The translations under genes and the position numbers were made by a program. 64,000 nucleotides of DNA, from contig NZ_JANQAJ010000009.1 in assembly GCF_024707105.1 (NCBI RefSeq), forward strand, positions 574,501-638,500, read 5' to 3'. The DNA is from Devosia ginsengisoli. Lineage in GTDB: Bacteria > Pseudomonadota > Alphaproteobacteria > Rhizobiales > Devosiaceae. The notes under the pieces are model-generated. The model was not told where the DNA came from and searched no databases. It worked only from the letters and a program-made list of their open reading frames with translations. This document shows, piece after piece, positions 43,410-51,089 of the stretch; the first letter of the stretch is position 1, and every line of letters begins with the position of its first letter.

Positions 43410-43618
43410 ACGGGGCAAGGCAGAGGCGGGTGTCTACCTGCCGCCCCTGCCGGGCGAGTGCCGGCAGGCCGTTCCCCACGCGCCGGCCGCCCTGGGGGGC
43501 GAATGCCGTCGTGGTCCTGGCGCGCGAGCGGGTGCAGCTCGATCGTGCCAACAGCGTGATCCGCCGTTGCGCCGACAATTACGACACGATCAAAGCCGGG
43601 ATGGAGGCGGAACCTTAA
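43300..43618 (+). pseudogene. Rz1-like outer-membrane spanin lipoprotein, frame broken at G6 run 43494
   Basis: Begins inside the Rz gene in another frame: MRNGRGMLGAFALSTMLILS followed by lipobox LSGC and a Pro-containing body (YLPPLPGECR). The frame is lost in the G6 run 43494-43499; with five G it continues AVVVLARERVQLDRANSVIR to TAA 43616-43618, about 105 residues. That stop overlaps the next ATG by one base (TAATG). Embedded Rz1 genes of this kind are typical of lambdoid lysis cassettes. Confidence 0.75.
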
Positions 43619-43959
43619 TGCAAGAATTCTTCGATTGGCTACGCTCCGAAGAGGGCCGCCTGGTGATCGCCGGCGCCATGGGCGGTGTGGCCCGCTGGTT
43701 GGCCCTTAAGCAGGGGTGGCCGGACAATGTCATCAGCGTCATCCTCGGTCTGCTCTGTGCCGCCAACCTTGGGCCGGTTGTGCTGGTCTGGCTTTCCCCC
43801 GTGCTTGGCTTTGCCGGGGTGACCGGTATGACGGCAGCGCTGCTATCGGGCTTTCTGGCAGGTGTGGGCGGGATCTCTATCATCGCCTTCATCATTGAGG
43901 TTTGGGACATTCGCCGGAAGCTGCTGCACAAGGGAGGCTCCGATGACCCGCAAACTTGA
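43618..43959 (+). CDS. Holin-like three-span membrane protein
   Basis: 113 residues from ATG 43618, with GGAGGCGGAA upstream. Three hydrophobic segments (VISVILGLLCAANLGPVVLV; GFAGVTGMTAALLSGFLAGV; ISIIAFIIEVW) and a charged tail. Size, topology and position next to endolysin and spanins fit a holin; family not certain. Confidence 0.7.
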   Translation: MQEFFDWLRSEEGRLVIAGAMGGVARWLALKQGWPDNVISVILGLLCAANLGPVVLVWLSPVLGFAGVTGMTAALLSGFLAGVGGISIIAFIIEVWDIRRKLLHKGGSDDPQT

Positions 43960-44083
43960 CCCAGTTGCATCGCGGCAAGCAACCAAGGAGGCGATGGTCA
44001 TCGCCGGTCAGCGTGCCTGGCGCACAACGGTGGTCGGTCTGTCGCTGGCCGCCCTCATCGTCGTAATCACAATATTATCGTGA
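43943..44083 (+). CDS. 46-residue single-span membrane protein
   Basis: MTRKLDPVASRQATKEAMVI followed by one C-terminal membrane span (TVVGLSLAALIVVITILS). GGGAGG precedes ATG 43943 and it overlaps the holin-like gene by 17 bases. Could be an antiholin or second holin. Confidence 0.6.
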   Translation: MTRKLDPVASRQATKEAMVIAGQRAWRTTVVGLSLAALIVVITILS

Positions 44084-44151
44084 GCCCACTCACCTAATTG
44101 TTCTCAGTCTGTTCACGGTGCTATACGAGTCCGCCTCACAGGAGGTGGACC

Positions 44152-44724
44152 TTGCAACGGTGGGTGTCCGGCAAGAAATTCTCGGCCCAGCCCGCAGCCA
44201 CGCTGGAGGTGCGCTGCGAGCGTTGCTCCCGGCACGGCCGGTATGCCTGCTTTCGGCTCTATGCCGAATTCGGCGACCTGGGCGGCCGGGATGCCCTGAT
44301 AGCGATCGCAGCAAAGGGCGGGTGTCATAGGGCGCGGCAGCCGCCCGCGCCGGCCGATGGCGACTATCTCGAAAAGCGCTGCCAGATCGCGCCTGTATCG
44401 GACGCCGACAGCTACATGCCGCCGCCGACCATCTATAGCCGGATGCATCAAGGCTGGCGTCTCTTCGTGAAATGCGATCGGCAACGGCAGGGGCTCAAGT
44501 CGGCCAAGCCCTGCCCTGTTCCCCCGGTTGAACTTGACCTGCCGACCCTGGTGGCCACCCTCGGCCATGATTACCTGGTCGATGATTTATGGGAGAGGCT
44601 GGTGGCGCCCTGCTGCGCGACTCGCTCGATCAAGGCCTATTGGTACGAGCCCGAGGCAAAAAACACGCCCCAAAACATGCCCCAAAACGTGCCCCGGAGT
44701 GGTGCGGACGGACCCAAATCTTAG
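44152..44724 (+). CDS. Hypothetical protein at the right prophage end
   Basis: 190 residues if it starts at TTG 44152, chosen for the very strong GGAGGTGG six bases upstream; no ATG fits. The N-terminal part has VRCERCSRHGRYACFRLYAE, a short zinc-finger-like motif, later CCATRSIKAYW and a Pro/Asn-rich end (KNTPQNMPQNVPRSG). It is the last prophage gene, separated from the tRNA by 36 bases. Function unknown. Confidence 0.62.
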   Translation: MQRWVSGKKFSAQPAATLEVRCERCSRHGRYACFRLYAEFGDLGGRDALIAIAAKGGCHRARQPPAPADGDYLEKRCQIAPVSDADSYMPPPTIYSRMHQGWRLFVKCDRQRQGLKSAKPCPVPPVELDLPTLVATLGHDYLVDDLWERLVAPCCATRSIKAYWYEPEAKNTPQNMPQNVPRSGADGPKS

Positions 44725-44760
44725 GTATATCAGTACGTTAGGAAATTGCAGTGGGATGAT

Positions 44761-44844
44761 TGGTGCCCCCCGCCGGACTCGAACCGGCACGCCTCGCGGC
44801 GGAGGATTTTGAGTCCTCTGCGTCTACCATTCCGCCAGAGGGGC
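44761..44844 (-). tRNA. tRNA-Leu (anticodon CAA)
   Basis: Read on the minus strand: acceptor stem GCCCCTC/GGGGGGC with encoded ACCA end, D-arm GGCGGAATGGTAGACGC, anticodon stem-loop with CAA in the loop CTCAAAA, a long variable arm typical of class II tRNA, and T-loop GGTTCGAGTCC. The 3' end at 44761 faces the prophage, the normal layout for integration into a tRNA 3' end. Confidence 0.95.
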
Positions 44845-44896
44845 ACGGGGAGCGTTCCTAGCCCAGTTGCCCGCGGGCCGCAACCGGGTGCAGCGA

Positions 44897-45205
44897 TTAT
44901 CCGGCGATGAGCAGTCGGACCAGATAGACCGTGGCGACACCGGCCGCCATGGCCGCGAAGAGGTTGCGTGTCAGGATGAAGATGCCGCCCGTCGCCACGG
45001 CGGCCACGACCTCGGCCGGACTGCCGGTGACCAGCGCCGGCGCCACCAATGCGGCCAGTACCGCGCCGGGAATGTGCCGCAGCCAGGCGGCGGCAAAGCC
45101 ATCGCGCGGCAGGCGGTCGGCCAGCAGCAGCCCGCTGGCCTTGACGGCGATGGTGACCAGCGCCATGCCCAGAATGGCGATGACGGCTTCAGGCGTGGTG
45201 TGCAT
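44897..45205 (-). CDS. azlD: AzlD family transporter subunit
   Basis: 102 residues, four hydrophobic spans (VIAILGMALVTIAVKASGLL; RHIPGAVLAALVAPALVTGS). Small partner of AzlC in branched-chain amino acid export. It overlaps the azlC 3' end by 17 bases, so the two are made together. Start ATG 45205 chosen to fit the overlap and family length. Confidence 0.88.
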   Translation of the reverse strand: MHTTPEAVIAILGMALVTIAVKASGLLLADRLPRDGFAAAWLRHIPGAVLAALVAPALVTGSPAEVVAAVATGGIFILTRNLFAAMAAGVATVYLVRLLIAG

Positions 45206-45914
45206 GCTTGCGAACCTCCACCAGGGCGCCGGCAAGACTGCCCGCCACGCCGCCGACCAGAATATGCCAGCTACCTTCGACGAATTGTGCCGTGGCGATG
45301 GCGGTGAGCGCCGCGACCAGCCAGGGCACGATATCGCCCCGTCCCTTCCACATGCCGAGCAGCAAGGCCAGGAACGTGGCGGTGAAGGCGAAATCGAGCC
45401 CCCAGCGCGCCGGATCGTCAATGGCCGAGCCCAGGCCATAGCCGATGAGATTGGTGCTCATCCAACTGATCCAGGCCAGGGCGCCACCGCCCATGAGGAA
45501 GGCGACGCTGCTGCCGCCCCGCGCCATGGCAGCCACGGTCATGGCCCAGTTCTCGTCGGTGACCAGATACATGCTGAGCGCGCCGCGCCAAAGGCCCTTT
45601 TCCGGATAGAGCGGGCGCAGGGTCGCCGTGAGCAGCAGGTAGCGCAGATTGACGATGAGCGCCGCCAGGATCAGCGGCCCGATGGGCAGGCTCGATGGCG
45701 TGGCGGTCCACAGGTCGAGCGCCACGAATTGTGCCGAACCGGCAAAGACGAGGCCGCTCATCATCACGACTTCGATGAGGCTGAGACCCGCCCCGCGCGC
45801 CAGCACGCCCCAGACCAGCCCATAGGCCGCCACCGAAATGGCGACCGGAACGCAGGCGCGGGCGCCGGCAAGGAACTGGTCGGAAAAGCGATAGGGGGCA
45901 GCGAGCGTGGACAT
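45189..45914 (-). CDS. azlC: AzlC family branched-chain amino acid exporter
   Basis: 241 residues with seven or so membrane spans. AzlC pieces: VAISVAAYGLVWGVLARGAG, VMMSGLVFAGSAQFVALDLW and VTDENWAMTVAAMARG. Exports branched-chain amino acids or analogues with AzlD. First gene of the azlCD pair. Confidence 0.9.
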   Translation of the reverse strand: MSTLAAPYRFSDQFLAGARACVPVAISVAAYGLVWGVLARGAGLSLIEVVMMSGLVFAGSAQFVALDLWTATPSSLPIGPLILAALIVNLRYLLLTATLRPLYPEKGLWRGALSMYLVTDENWAMTVAAMARGGSSVAFLMGGGALAWISWMSTNLIGYGLGSAIDDPARWGLDFAFTATFLALLLGMWKGRGDIVPWLVAALTAIATAQFVEGSWHILVGGVAGSLAGALVEVRKHAHHA

Positions 45915-46038
45915 GGGTGATGCTTAGCCTGTGGCGGCACGCAACGCATCGGGAATTTGCGGCCTGGCGATGACAAGTGGTGATGGTGGGTATTCGCGGG
46001 GGTGATGTGCGCAGGAGCAGAAAAGACGGCGCGTGTGG

Positions 46039-46149
46039 CCCACCCCCACCCTTGATCCCTCCCCACAAGGGGGAGGGAGACGATGAACACTGGCATTGGA
46101 TCTAGCGCCTCCCTCCCCTCGATGGGGAGGGACCGAGGGTGGGGTGGGG
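46039..46149. repeat. Palindromic intergenic repeat
   Basis: Arms of about 27 bases, CCCACCCCCACCCTTGATCC... against ...GGGTGGGGTGGGG, with a second inner pair (AAGGGGGAGGGA / TCCCTCCCCT). It lies in the 484-base gap (45915-46398) between azlC and the MATE gene, in which I see no gene. GC-rich palindromes like this are often dispersed in alphaproteobacterial genomes. Confidence 0.65.
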
Positions 46150-46398
46150 CCGCGCGGCGATGGTTGGCATTGGCGCAACAGGAGGCAGCCCAAAGAGAAG
46201 CCAGATTGACGCCCCAACACCTCCGGCGTACACAACCGGCCGTGTCATTTCCATGCCTCCAGCGCCCGTCCAGCCTGCGCCCCGCCTTCGGGGTGTGAAT
46301 CGGTCCCTGCAGCGGCCTGAAATATTGCTCAGTGCCTCCGCTGTTTTCGGGGCCAGCGACGTGACGCGAATTTTGTCGAGGTTATCAGGACTGTTCAA

Positions 46399-47766
46399 AT
46401 GAACCCCCAATCCAAGCCGCTCTGGCAGCGGTTCGTTGTCTTTCTCGTGCCGCTCATGGCGTCCAACATCCTGCAGGCGCTGTCGGGCACGGTGAACTCG
46501 ATCTATATCGGGCAGCTGATCGGCGTCGAGGCGCTGGCGGCCACCGCCACTTTCTTCCCCATCATGTTCTTCCTGATGAGCTTCATCATCGGGCTGTCGG
46601 CCGGCTCGACCGTGCTGATCGGCCAGGCCTGGGGCGCCCGCAATGTCGATAAGGTCAAGCAGGTGACCGGCACCACCCTGGCCGCGACCCTGGTGCTCGG
46701 CCTGCTGGTCGCCATTTTCGGCGGTTTCTTTGCCGAAGGCATCATGACCCTGCTCGGCGCGCCCGAAAATATCCGCGAGCTGGCGGTGGGCTATGCCCGC
46801 ATCGTGCTGATCGGCATGCCCGGTTTCTTCCTCTTCCTCGTGGTCACCTCGGTGCTGCGCGGCGTGGGCGATACCATCACCCCGCTCTTCTCGCTGATCA
46901 TGTCCATGGTGGTGAGCCTGCTGGTCACCCCGGCGCTGATCCTGGGCTGGTTCGGCCTGCCACAACTGGGCGTCGATGCCGCTGCCTGGGCGATGATTGC
47001 CGGCTTCCTGACCGTGCTGATCTTCCTGTTCGTCTATATGCGCGCCCGCAACATGCCGCTGGCGCCCGATCGCGTGCTGCTCGGAGCCATGCTGAAACCG
47101 GACTTCAAGCTGCTCGGGCTGATCCTCAAGCTCGGCGTGCCGGCCGGATTGCAGATGGTGATTTCCTCCATCGCCGGCATCGTCGTCATCGGGCTGGTCA
47201 ACCGCTTCGGCTCGGACGCCACGGCCGCCTATGGCGCGCTGGGACAGGTGATGAGCTATGTGCAGTTCCCCGCCATGTCGATCGGCATCGCCGCCTCGAT
47301 CTTCGGGGCACAGGCCATCGGCGCCGGCCAGATGCACCAGCTTTCGGCCATCACCCGCACGGCTTTGGGGCTGAACCTGGTGATCACAGGCGGATTGATC
47401 GTGTTGGCTTATCTGTTCAGCCAGCATCTGGTGGCCCTGTTCATCACCGACCCGGAAGTGATCGAGCTCACCGAGACGCTGCTGCATGTCGTGCTGTGGA
47501 GCATTCTCTGCTTCGGCTGGAGCGTGGTCTTCTCGGGTATGATGCGCGCCAGCGGCACGGTCTATGCGCCGATGATCCTCTCGCTGGCCTGTATCCTCTG
47601 CATCGAACTGCCCGGCGCCGTCCTGCTGAGCCAGACCAGCCTGGGCCTGACCGGCATCTGGATCGCCTATGCGGCGAGCTTCACCATGATGCTGGTGCTG
47701 CAGGCGAGCTGGTATCAGTTCGTGTGGAAGAAAAAAGAAGATCGTCGCGCTGATCTAGGCGATTGA
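46399..47766 (+). CDS. MATE family multidrug exporter
   Basis: 455 residues and about twelve membrane spans, the usual MATE size. Family features: a conserved start (VFLVPLMASNILQALSGTVN, SIYIGQLIGVEALAA), internal symmetry, and the second-half motif FGSDATAAYGALGQVMSYVQ. Exports cationic drugs in exchange for sodium or protons. Stands alone and ends at a good terminator. Confidence 0.92.
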   Translation: MNPQSKPLWQRFVVFLVPLMASNILQALSGTVNSIYIGQLIGVEALAATATFFPIMFFLMSFIIGLSAGSTVLIGQAWGARNVDKVKQVTGTTLAATLVLGLLVAIFGGFFAEGIMTLLGAPENIRELAVGYARIVLIGMPGFFLFLVVTSVLRGVGDTITPLFSLIMSMVVSLLVTPALILGWFGLPQLGVDAAAWAMIAGFLTVLIFLFVYMRARNMPLAPDRVLLGAMLKPDFKLLGLILKLGVPAGLQMVISSIAGIVVIGLVNRFGSDATAAYGALGQVMSYVQFPAMSIGIAASIFGAQAIGAGQMHQLSAITRTALGLNLVITGGLIVLAYLFSQHLVALFITDPEVIELTETLLHVVLWSILCFGWSVVFSGMMRASGTVYAPMILSLACILCIELPGAVLLSQTSLGLTGIWIAYAASFTMMLVLQASWYQFVWKKKEDRRADLGD

Positions 47767-47792
47767 GGGCGGCCCTGCGGGGCCGCCCTTTT
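47767..47792 (+). terminator. Rho-independent terminator
   Basis: GGGCGGCCC-TGCG-GGGCCGCCC (47767-47788), perfect nine-pair stem followed by TTTT. It separates the MATE gene from the converging tetR gene. Confidence 0.9.
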
Positions 47793-48391
47793 CATTGACC
47801 GACCAGTGAATCCCAGGCGGCCAGCGCAGCGGTGACGATCCGGTCGAGCTCGGCCTGCCCCGCGCCGTCCCGCGCCTCGATGGCAAGCCCGTTGATGACG
47901 GTGGCATAGAAAGTGGCGACCGCTTGCGGGTCGGCCGTATCGGGCACGTCGCCATCGGCAATGCCGCGGGCCAGCCGGGCCGCCAGCCGGTCACGCGTCG
48001 CCTGGCGGCGGCGGGTCAGATGCGCCCGGACATCGGCATTTTGCGGCGTGCCAACAGTGGCCGACAGCACGATGAAGCAGCCCGGAGGAGCACCGGCATT
48101 GAGCTGGCAAGCCGCATTGCGGCGCAGGGTCGTGACGAAAGCTGCCTGAGCGGTGGGCGCGTCGTCGAGGTCGGCCTGCGAGAAGCAGCCATAGGTATCC
48201 TCGTAAAGCTGCAGCGCCTCGAGGAACAGGTCTTCCTTGTTGCCGAAGGCCGCATAGAGGCTGGGCTTGCCGATGGCCAGCGCCTCGGACAGGTCACCGA
48301 TCGACGTGCCTTCATAGCCGCGTTCCCAGAACAGCAGCATCGCCTTCTGCAAGGCTTCGGTGCGATCGAATTCGCGGGGTCGTCCTGCCAA
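47792..48391 (-). CDS. TetR family regulator
   Basis: 199 residues from TTG 48391 (LAGRPREFDRTEALQKAM). The helix-turn-helix YEGTSIGDLSEALAIGKPSL with YAAFGNKEDLF is typical; the ligand domain ends SLVGQ. A start at ATG 48451 is in frame but would put the palindrome 48413-48428 inside the gene, so the TTG is preferred. Divergent from an SDR gene and likely its repressor. Confidence 0.85.
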   Translation of the reverse strand: MAGRPREFDRTEALQKAMLLFWERGYEGTSIGDLSEALAIGKPSLYAAFGNKEDLFLEALQLYEDTYGCFSQADLDDAPTAQAAFVTTLRRNAACQLNAGAPPGCFIVLSATVGTPQNADVRAHLTRRRQATRDRLAARLARGIADGDVPDTADPQAVATFYATVINGLAIEARDGAGQAELDRIVTAALAAWDSLVGQ

Positions 48392-48412
48392 AACCGGGTG
48401 TCCAATGCAATC

Positions 48413-48428
48413 TATACCGATCAGTATA
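48413..48428. promoter_or_regulatory. TetR operator, tetR-proximal
   Basis: TATACCGATCAGTATA, nearly perfect palindrome centred on GATC, between the divergent tetR and SDR genes. A related site lies 55 bases further on. Confidence 0.65.
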
Positions 48429-48467
48429 AAATCCTTGACCGGCAATCGCAAGCCGGTCTAGCAATTG

Positions 48468-48483
48468 TGTACCGATCATTACA
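48468..48483. promoter_or_regulatory. TetR operator, SDR-proximal
   Basis: TGTACCGATCATTACA, imperfect palindrome with the same ACCGATCA core as the site at 48413. TTGACC (48435-48440) and TCTAGC (48457-48462) could be the -35 and -10 of the SDR promoter between the two sites. Confidence 0.55.
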
Positions 48484-48498
48484 AAATAGGAGACAGAC

Positions 48499-49248
48499 AT
48501 GCGATCCAGGCCCGAACTTCTCGACCAGGTGGCCCTCGTAACCGGCGGCAGCCGCGGCATCGGCGCTGCCATTGCCGTCGTCCTGGCCCGATCAGGCGCC
48601 AATGTAGCCTTCACCTTTGCCAGCAATGGCGCCCGTGCCGAGGCAGTAAGCAAGCAGATCACCCAGCTCGGCCGCAAGGCGCTCGCCTTCCAGGCCGATT
48701 CGGCCGACCCGGATGCGGTGACCGCGGCCGTGGAACGCACGGTCGAGCATTTCGGCCGGCTCGACATCCTGGTCAACAATGCTGGTGTGGGCGATGGCGG
48801 CGCCTTCGCCGATGTCTCCCGCGCCGATTTCGACCGGTTATTCGCCATCCATGCCCGCGCGCCCTTCTTTGCGGCGCAGGCGGCGGCAAGGCATATGCTC
48901 AATGGCGGCCGCATCATCAGCATCGGCACCAACCTGTCGACCCGCGTGGCCGAGCCAGGGCTGGCGCTCTACGTGTCCAGCAAATCGGCACTGATCGGCA
49001 TGACGCGGGCGCTGGCGCGCGAATTGGGGCCGCAGGGCATCACCGTCAACACGGTCGATCCCGGCTCGACCGACACGGAGATGAACCCGGCCGACAGCCC
49101 TTACGCCAGCGAGCAGTTGAAGCATAACGCATTGGGCCGTTTCGGCGCGGCGGAGGATGTGGCAGCGGCCGTATTGCATCTGGCAGGACCGGGCGGCCGC
49201 AGCATTACCGGCAGCTCCATCCTGGTCGATAGCGGCTTCAACGCTTAG
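48499..49248 (+). CDS. Short-chain dehydrogenase/reductase
   Basis: 249 residues. NAD(P)-binding TGGSRGIGAAIAVVLARSG at residues 15-33, NNAG at DILVNNAGVGDG, active-site Tyr and Lys in LYVSSKSALIGM. The C-terminus VLHLAGPGGRSITGSSILVD is classic for the 3-oxoacyl-ACP reductase-like branch. Substrate unknown. AGGAGACAG precedes the ATG. Confidence 0.92.
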   Translation: MRSRPELLDQVALVTGGSRGIGAAIAVVLARSGANVAFTFASNGARAEAVSKQITQLGRKALAFQADSADPDAVTAAVERTVEHFGRLDILVNNAGVGDGGAFADVSRADFDRLFAIHARAPFFAAQAAARHMLNGGRIISIGTNLSTRVAEPGLALYVSSKSALIGMTRALARELGPQGITVNTVDPGSTDTEMNPADSPYASEQLKHNALGRFGAAEDVAAAVLHLAGPGGRSITGSSILVDSGFNA

Positions 49249-49249
49249 G

Positions 49250-50035
49250 TCAGGCTGGGAACCGGCGCTCCAGCCAGTCGACCGCGAAGGCGACGACGGC
49301 TGGGGCGTCGACCAATACCGAGGGGGCGTGGCCGATGAGGCCGCGCCGGCCCTGGTCGGTGGCGAGGAAATCTTCGACCACTTCCTCGAAATAATCGTCT
49401 GCCAGCCCTTCGACGACCGGGTCGGACGTGTCGAATTCCTCGAAATCGCGCCACACCGTCTTCCCGTCGACCAAGATGGGAGACTGATAGCGCCGCAGGC
49501 GCTTGCCGGGGATATCGGCCAGATGCTCGGCGTGATGCAGCAGGGTCATCGTATCGAGTGGAGCGCCGACCAGCAGCGTCTTGCCGCCCGATGCGACCAG
49601 CTTGCCGAGCGGCGATTGCGGGCCATAGCCGTAGTCCATCGCATGATCGGCGGTGAACCAGTCGGCCTTGCCGCCCAGGGCAGCAAAGGACGCGCCGGGA
49701 TTGCCGCTGCGGCATGCGCCGGGCGTGGTGCGCAGCAGTTCAGGAAAGGCGCCATTGTCGCGCGTGGCGCGGGAACGGGCCGGATCGAAGGGCGGCACAT
49801 GCACCCGCAAGGCGGGATCGGCCAGGTCGCGATCATCATAGTTCCAGTCGCAATAGCCCAGGATCGTGCCTTCGGGTCCGACCGCATCGCGCAGGGCGTC
49901 GATCAGCGCATCCGGACCGCCCAGCATCGGGCCGACCGAGCGCAGGCCGGCATGCACCAGCACGGCATCGCCCCTTACAAGGCCGAGCGCCGACAGGTGT
50001 TCGGCCAGCGCCGCGCGGGTCCAGATACCAGGCAT
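49250..50035 (-). CDS. AAC(3) family aminoglycoside-type N-acetyltransferase
   Basis: 261 residues. Antibiotic_NAT fold: DAVLVHAGLRSVGPMLGGPD and ALIDALRDAVGPEGTILGYC near the N-terminus, then NPGASFAALGGKADWFTADH, SPLGKLVASGGKTLLVGAPL and HHAEHLADIPGKR, where the His region binds acetyl-CoA. Known members acetylate the 3-amino group of aminoglycosides; chromosomal relatives often have other substrates, so resistance is possible but unproven. Follows hxlR by three bases. Confidence 0.87.
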   Translation of the reverse strand: MPGIWTRAALAEHLSALGLVRGDAVLVHAGLRSVGPMLGGPDALIDALRDAVGPEGTILGYCDWNYDDRDLADPALRVHVPPFDPARSRATRDNGAFPELLRTTPGACRSGNPGASFAALGGKADWFTADHAMDYGYGPQSPLGKLVASGGKTLLVGAPLDTMTLLHHAEHLADIPGKRLRRYQSPILVDGKTVWRDFEEFDTSDPVVEGLADDYFEEVVEDFLATDQGRRGLIGHAPSVLVDAPAVVAFAVDWLERRFPA

Positions 50036-50038
50036 GGC

Positions 50039-50455
50039 TCAGCCGCGGGCGTAGGCGACCTTGCGCGGCTCGGCCGCCGCCACGGCGCTTTCGCGCGCAT
50101 CGTAGACGGCGCGGGCATCGATGATGGCGGCATGGTGCTCGGCCGACCAGTCCCACAGCTTGCTGATGGGACCATCCAGCGTCTTGCCCATTTCGGTGAG
50201 GCCATATTCGACGCGCGGCGGCACTTCCGGATAGATGGTGCGGGTGACCAGCCCATCGCGCTCCAGATTGCGTAGCGTCAGGGTCAGCATGCGCTGGGAA
50301 ACGCCGTTGATCATGCGCTTGAGCTCGTTGAAGCGCAGGGTGCCGTTGCGCCCGAGCATGCCCACCACCATCACGCTCCACTTGTCGCCGATGCGATTGA
50401 GGACATCGGACATCGCGGTGCAATTGGCGGATTTGGATGTGTCATGCAGTGACAT
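50039..50455 (-). CDS. HxlR family transcriptional regulator
   Basis: 138 residues from ATG 50455. Winged helix-turn-helix HxlR pattern: CTAMSDVLNRIGDKWSVMVV, GTLRFNELKRMINGVSQRML, TLRNLERDGLVTRTIYPEVP, YGLTEMGKTL. Such proteins often sense electrophiles or aldehydes. Shares a transcript with the acetyltransferase and is divergent from the DoxX gene. Confidence 0.9.
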   Translation of the reverse strand: MSLHDTSKSANCTAMSDVLNRIGDKWSVMVVGMLGRNGTLRFNELKRMINGVSQRMLTLTLRNLERDGLVTRTIYPEVPPRVEYGLTEMGKTLDGPISKLWDWSAEHHAAIIDARAVYDARESAVAAAEPRKVAYARG

Positions 50456-50508
50456 GGCTGTACCTTCTTGTGCGTAACTCAGGCACAAATATAAACACAG
50501 TTCTCTAA

Positions 50509-50523
50509 TGTGCCTAGGGTACA
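50509..50523. promoter_or_regulatory. Candidate HxlR operator
   Basis: TGTGCCTAGGGTACA, an imperfect palindrome around CCTAGG in the space between hxlR and doxX. Position fits an operator controlling both genes. Confidence 0.4.
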
Positions 50524-50551
50524 AAAGTCAGATCGGTTCGAGGAGGAACAA

Positions 50552-50974
50552 ATGACCGACGTGACCAACGGCGCCACCGGCCGCAGCGGGTGGAATATCG
50601 GGCTCTGGGTAGCGCAGGTGGTGCTGGCCGTGATGTATGGCTTTGCTGGCTTCAACAAGGTAACCCAGTCCATGGAGGGCCTGGCCGCCATGGGCATGGG
50701 CTATGCCGTGGATTTCCCCGAACTTTTGACCCGCTTCATCGGTACGATGGAAATCCTGGGCGCCATCGGCATCATCCTGCCGGCACTGACCCGCATCATG
50801 CCGCGGCTGACGCCGCTGGCGGCCCTGGGCTTCTCGGTCATCCAGGTACTGGCCATGGGCGTGCATATCTCGCGCGGCGAATTCATGGTGCTGCCGATGA
50901 ACCTGGTACTGCTGGCTCTGTCGCTCTTCGTGCTGTGGGGCCGCGAGCGCAAGGCGCCGATCAGCCCCCGCTGA
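50552..50974 (+). CDS. DoxX family membrane protein
   Basis: 140 residues from ATG 50552, with AGGAGGAA upstream. Four membrane spans; AQVVLAVMYGFAGFNKVTQS and FIGTMEILGAIGIILPALT match DoxX-like proteins, whose exact role is unclear (linked to redox stress in some bacteria). Divergent from hxlR, which probably represses it. Confidence 0.83.
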   Translation: MTDVTNGATGRSGWNIGLWVAQVVLAVMYGFAGFNKVTQSMEGLAAMGMGYAVDFPELLTRFIGTMEILGAIGIILPALTRIMPRLTPLAALGFSVIQVLAMGVHISRGEFMVLPMNLVLLALSLFVLWGRERKAPISPR

Positions 50975-51002
50975 GCTTTCGCCCGGATCCATCCGTCCAA
51001 CG

Positions 51003-51070
51003 CAGCTCCCCCTCACCCTGACCTTCCGCTGAACGCGTCAGGTCACCCCTCTCCCACCAGGGGAGAGGGG
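51003..51070. repeat. GC-rich intergenic repeat with hairpin
   Basis: Contains CCCCTCTCCC (51046-51055) paired with GGGGAGAGGGG (51060-51070). Sits in the 115-base gap between doxX and the DJ-1 gene, whose 3' ends converge here. It may act as a two-way terminator. Confidence 0.5.
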
Positions 51071-51089
51071 AAGGAAGATCAAGTCACTC

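Larger units (their letters stand above)
1..44760. mobile_element. Temperate prophage with contractile tail, left end outside window
   Basis: A complete set of phage modules runs from a tyrosine integrase at the left edge through immunity, replication, packaging, head, tail and lysis genes to the 3' end of a tRNA-Leu gene at 44761. The head and packaging genes are of the lambda type and the tail genes of the P2 type, so the particle should be a myovirus-like chimera. The left attachment site lies before base 1 because the integrase is already open at the first base. Chromosomal housekeeping genes begin directly after the tRNA. Boundary at the right is inferred from gene content and the tRNA. 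Confidence 0.93.

Noticed and set aside
46102..47487. 461-residue ORF on the minus strand
   Set aside because: Antisense of the MATE gene; Gln/His/Asp-rich complement of hydrophobic codons.
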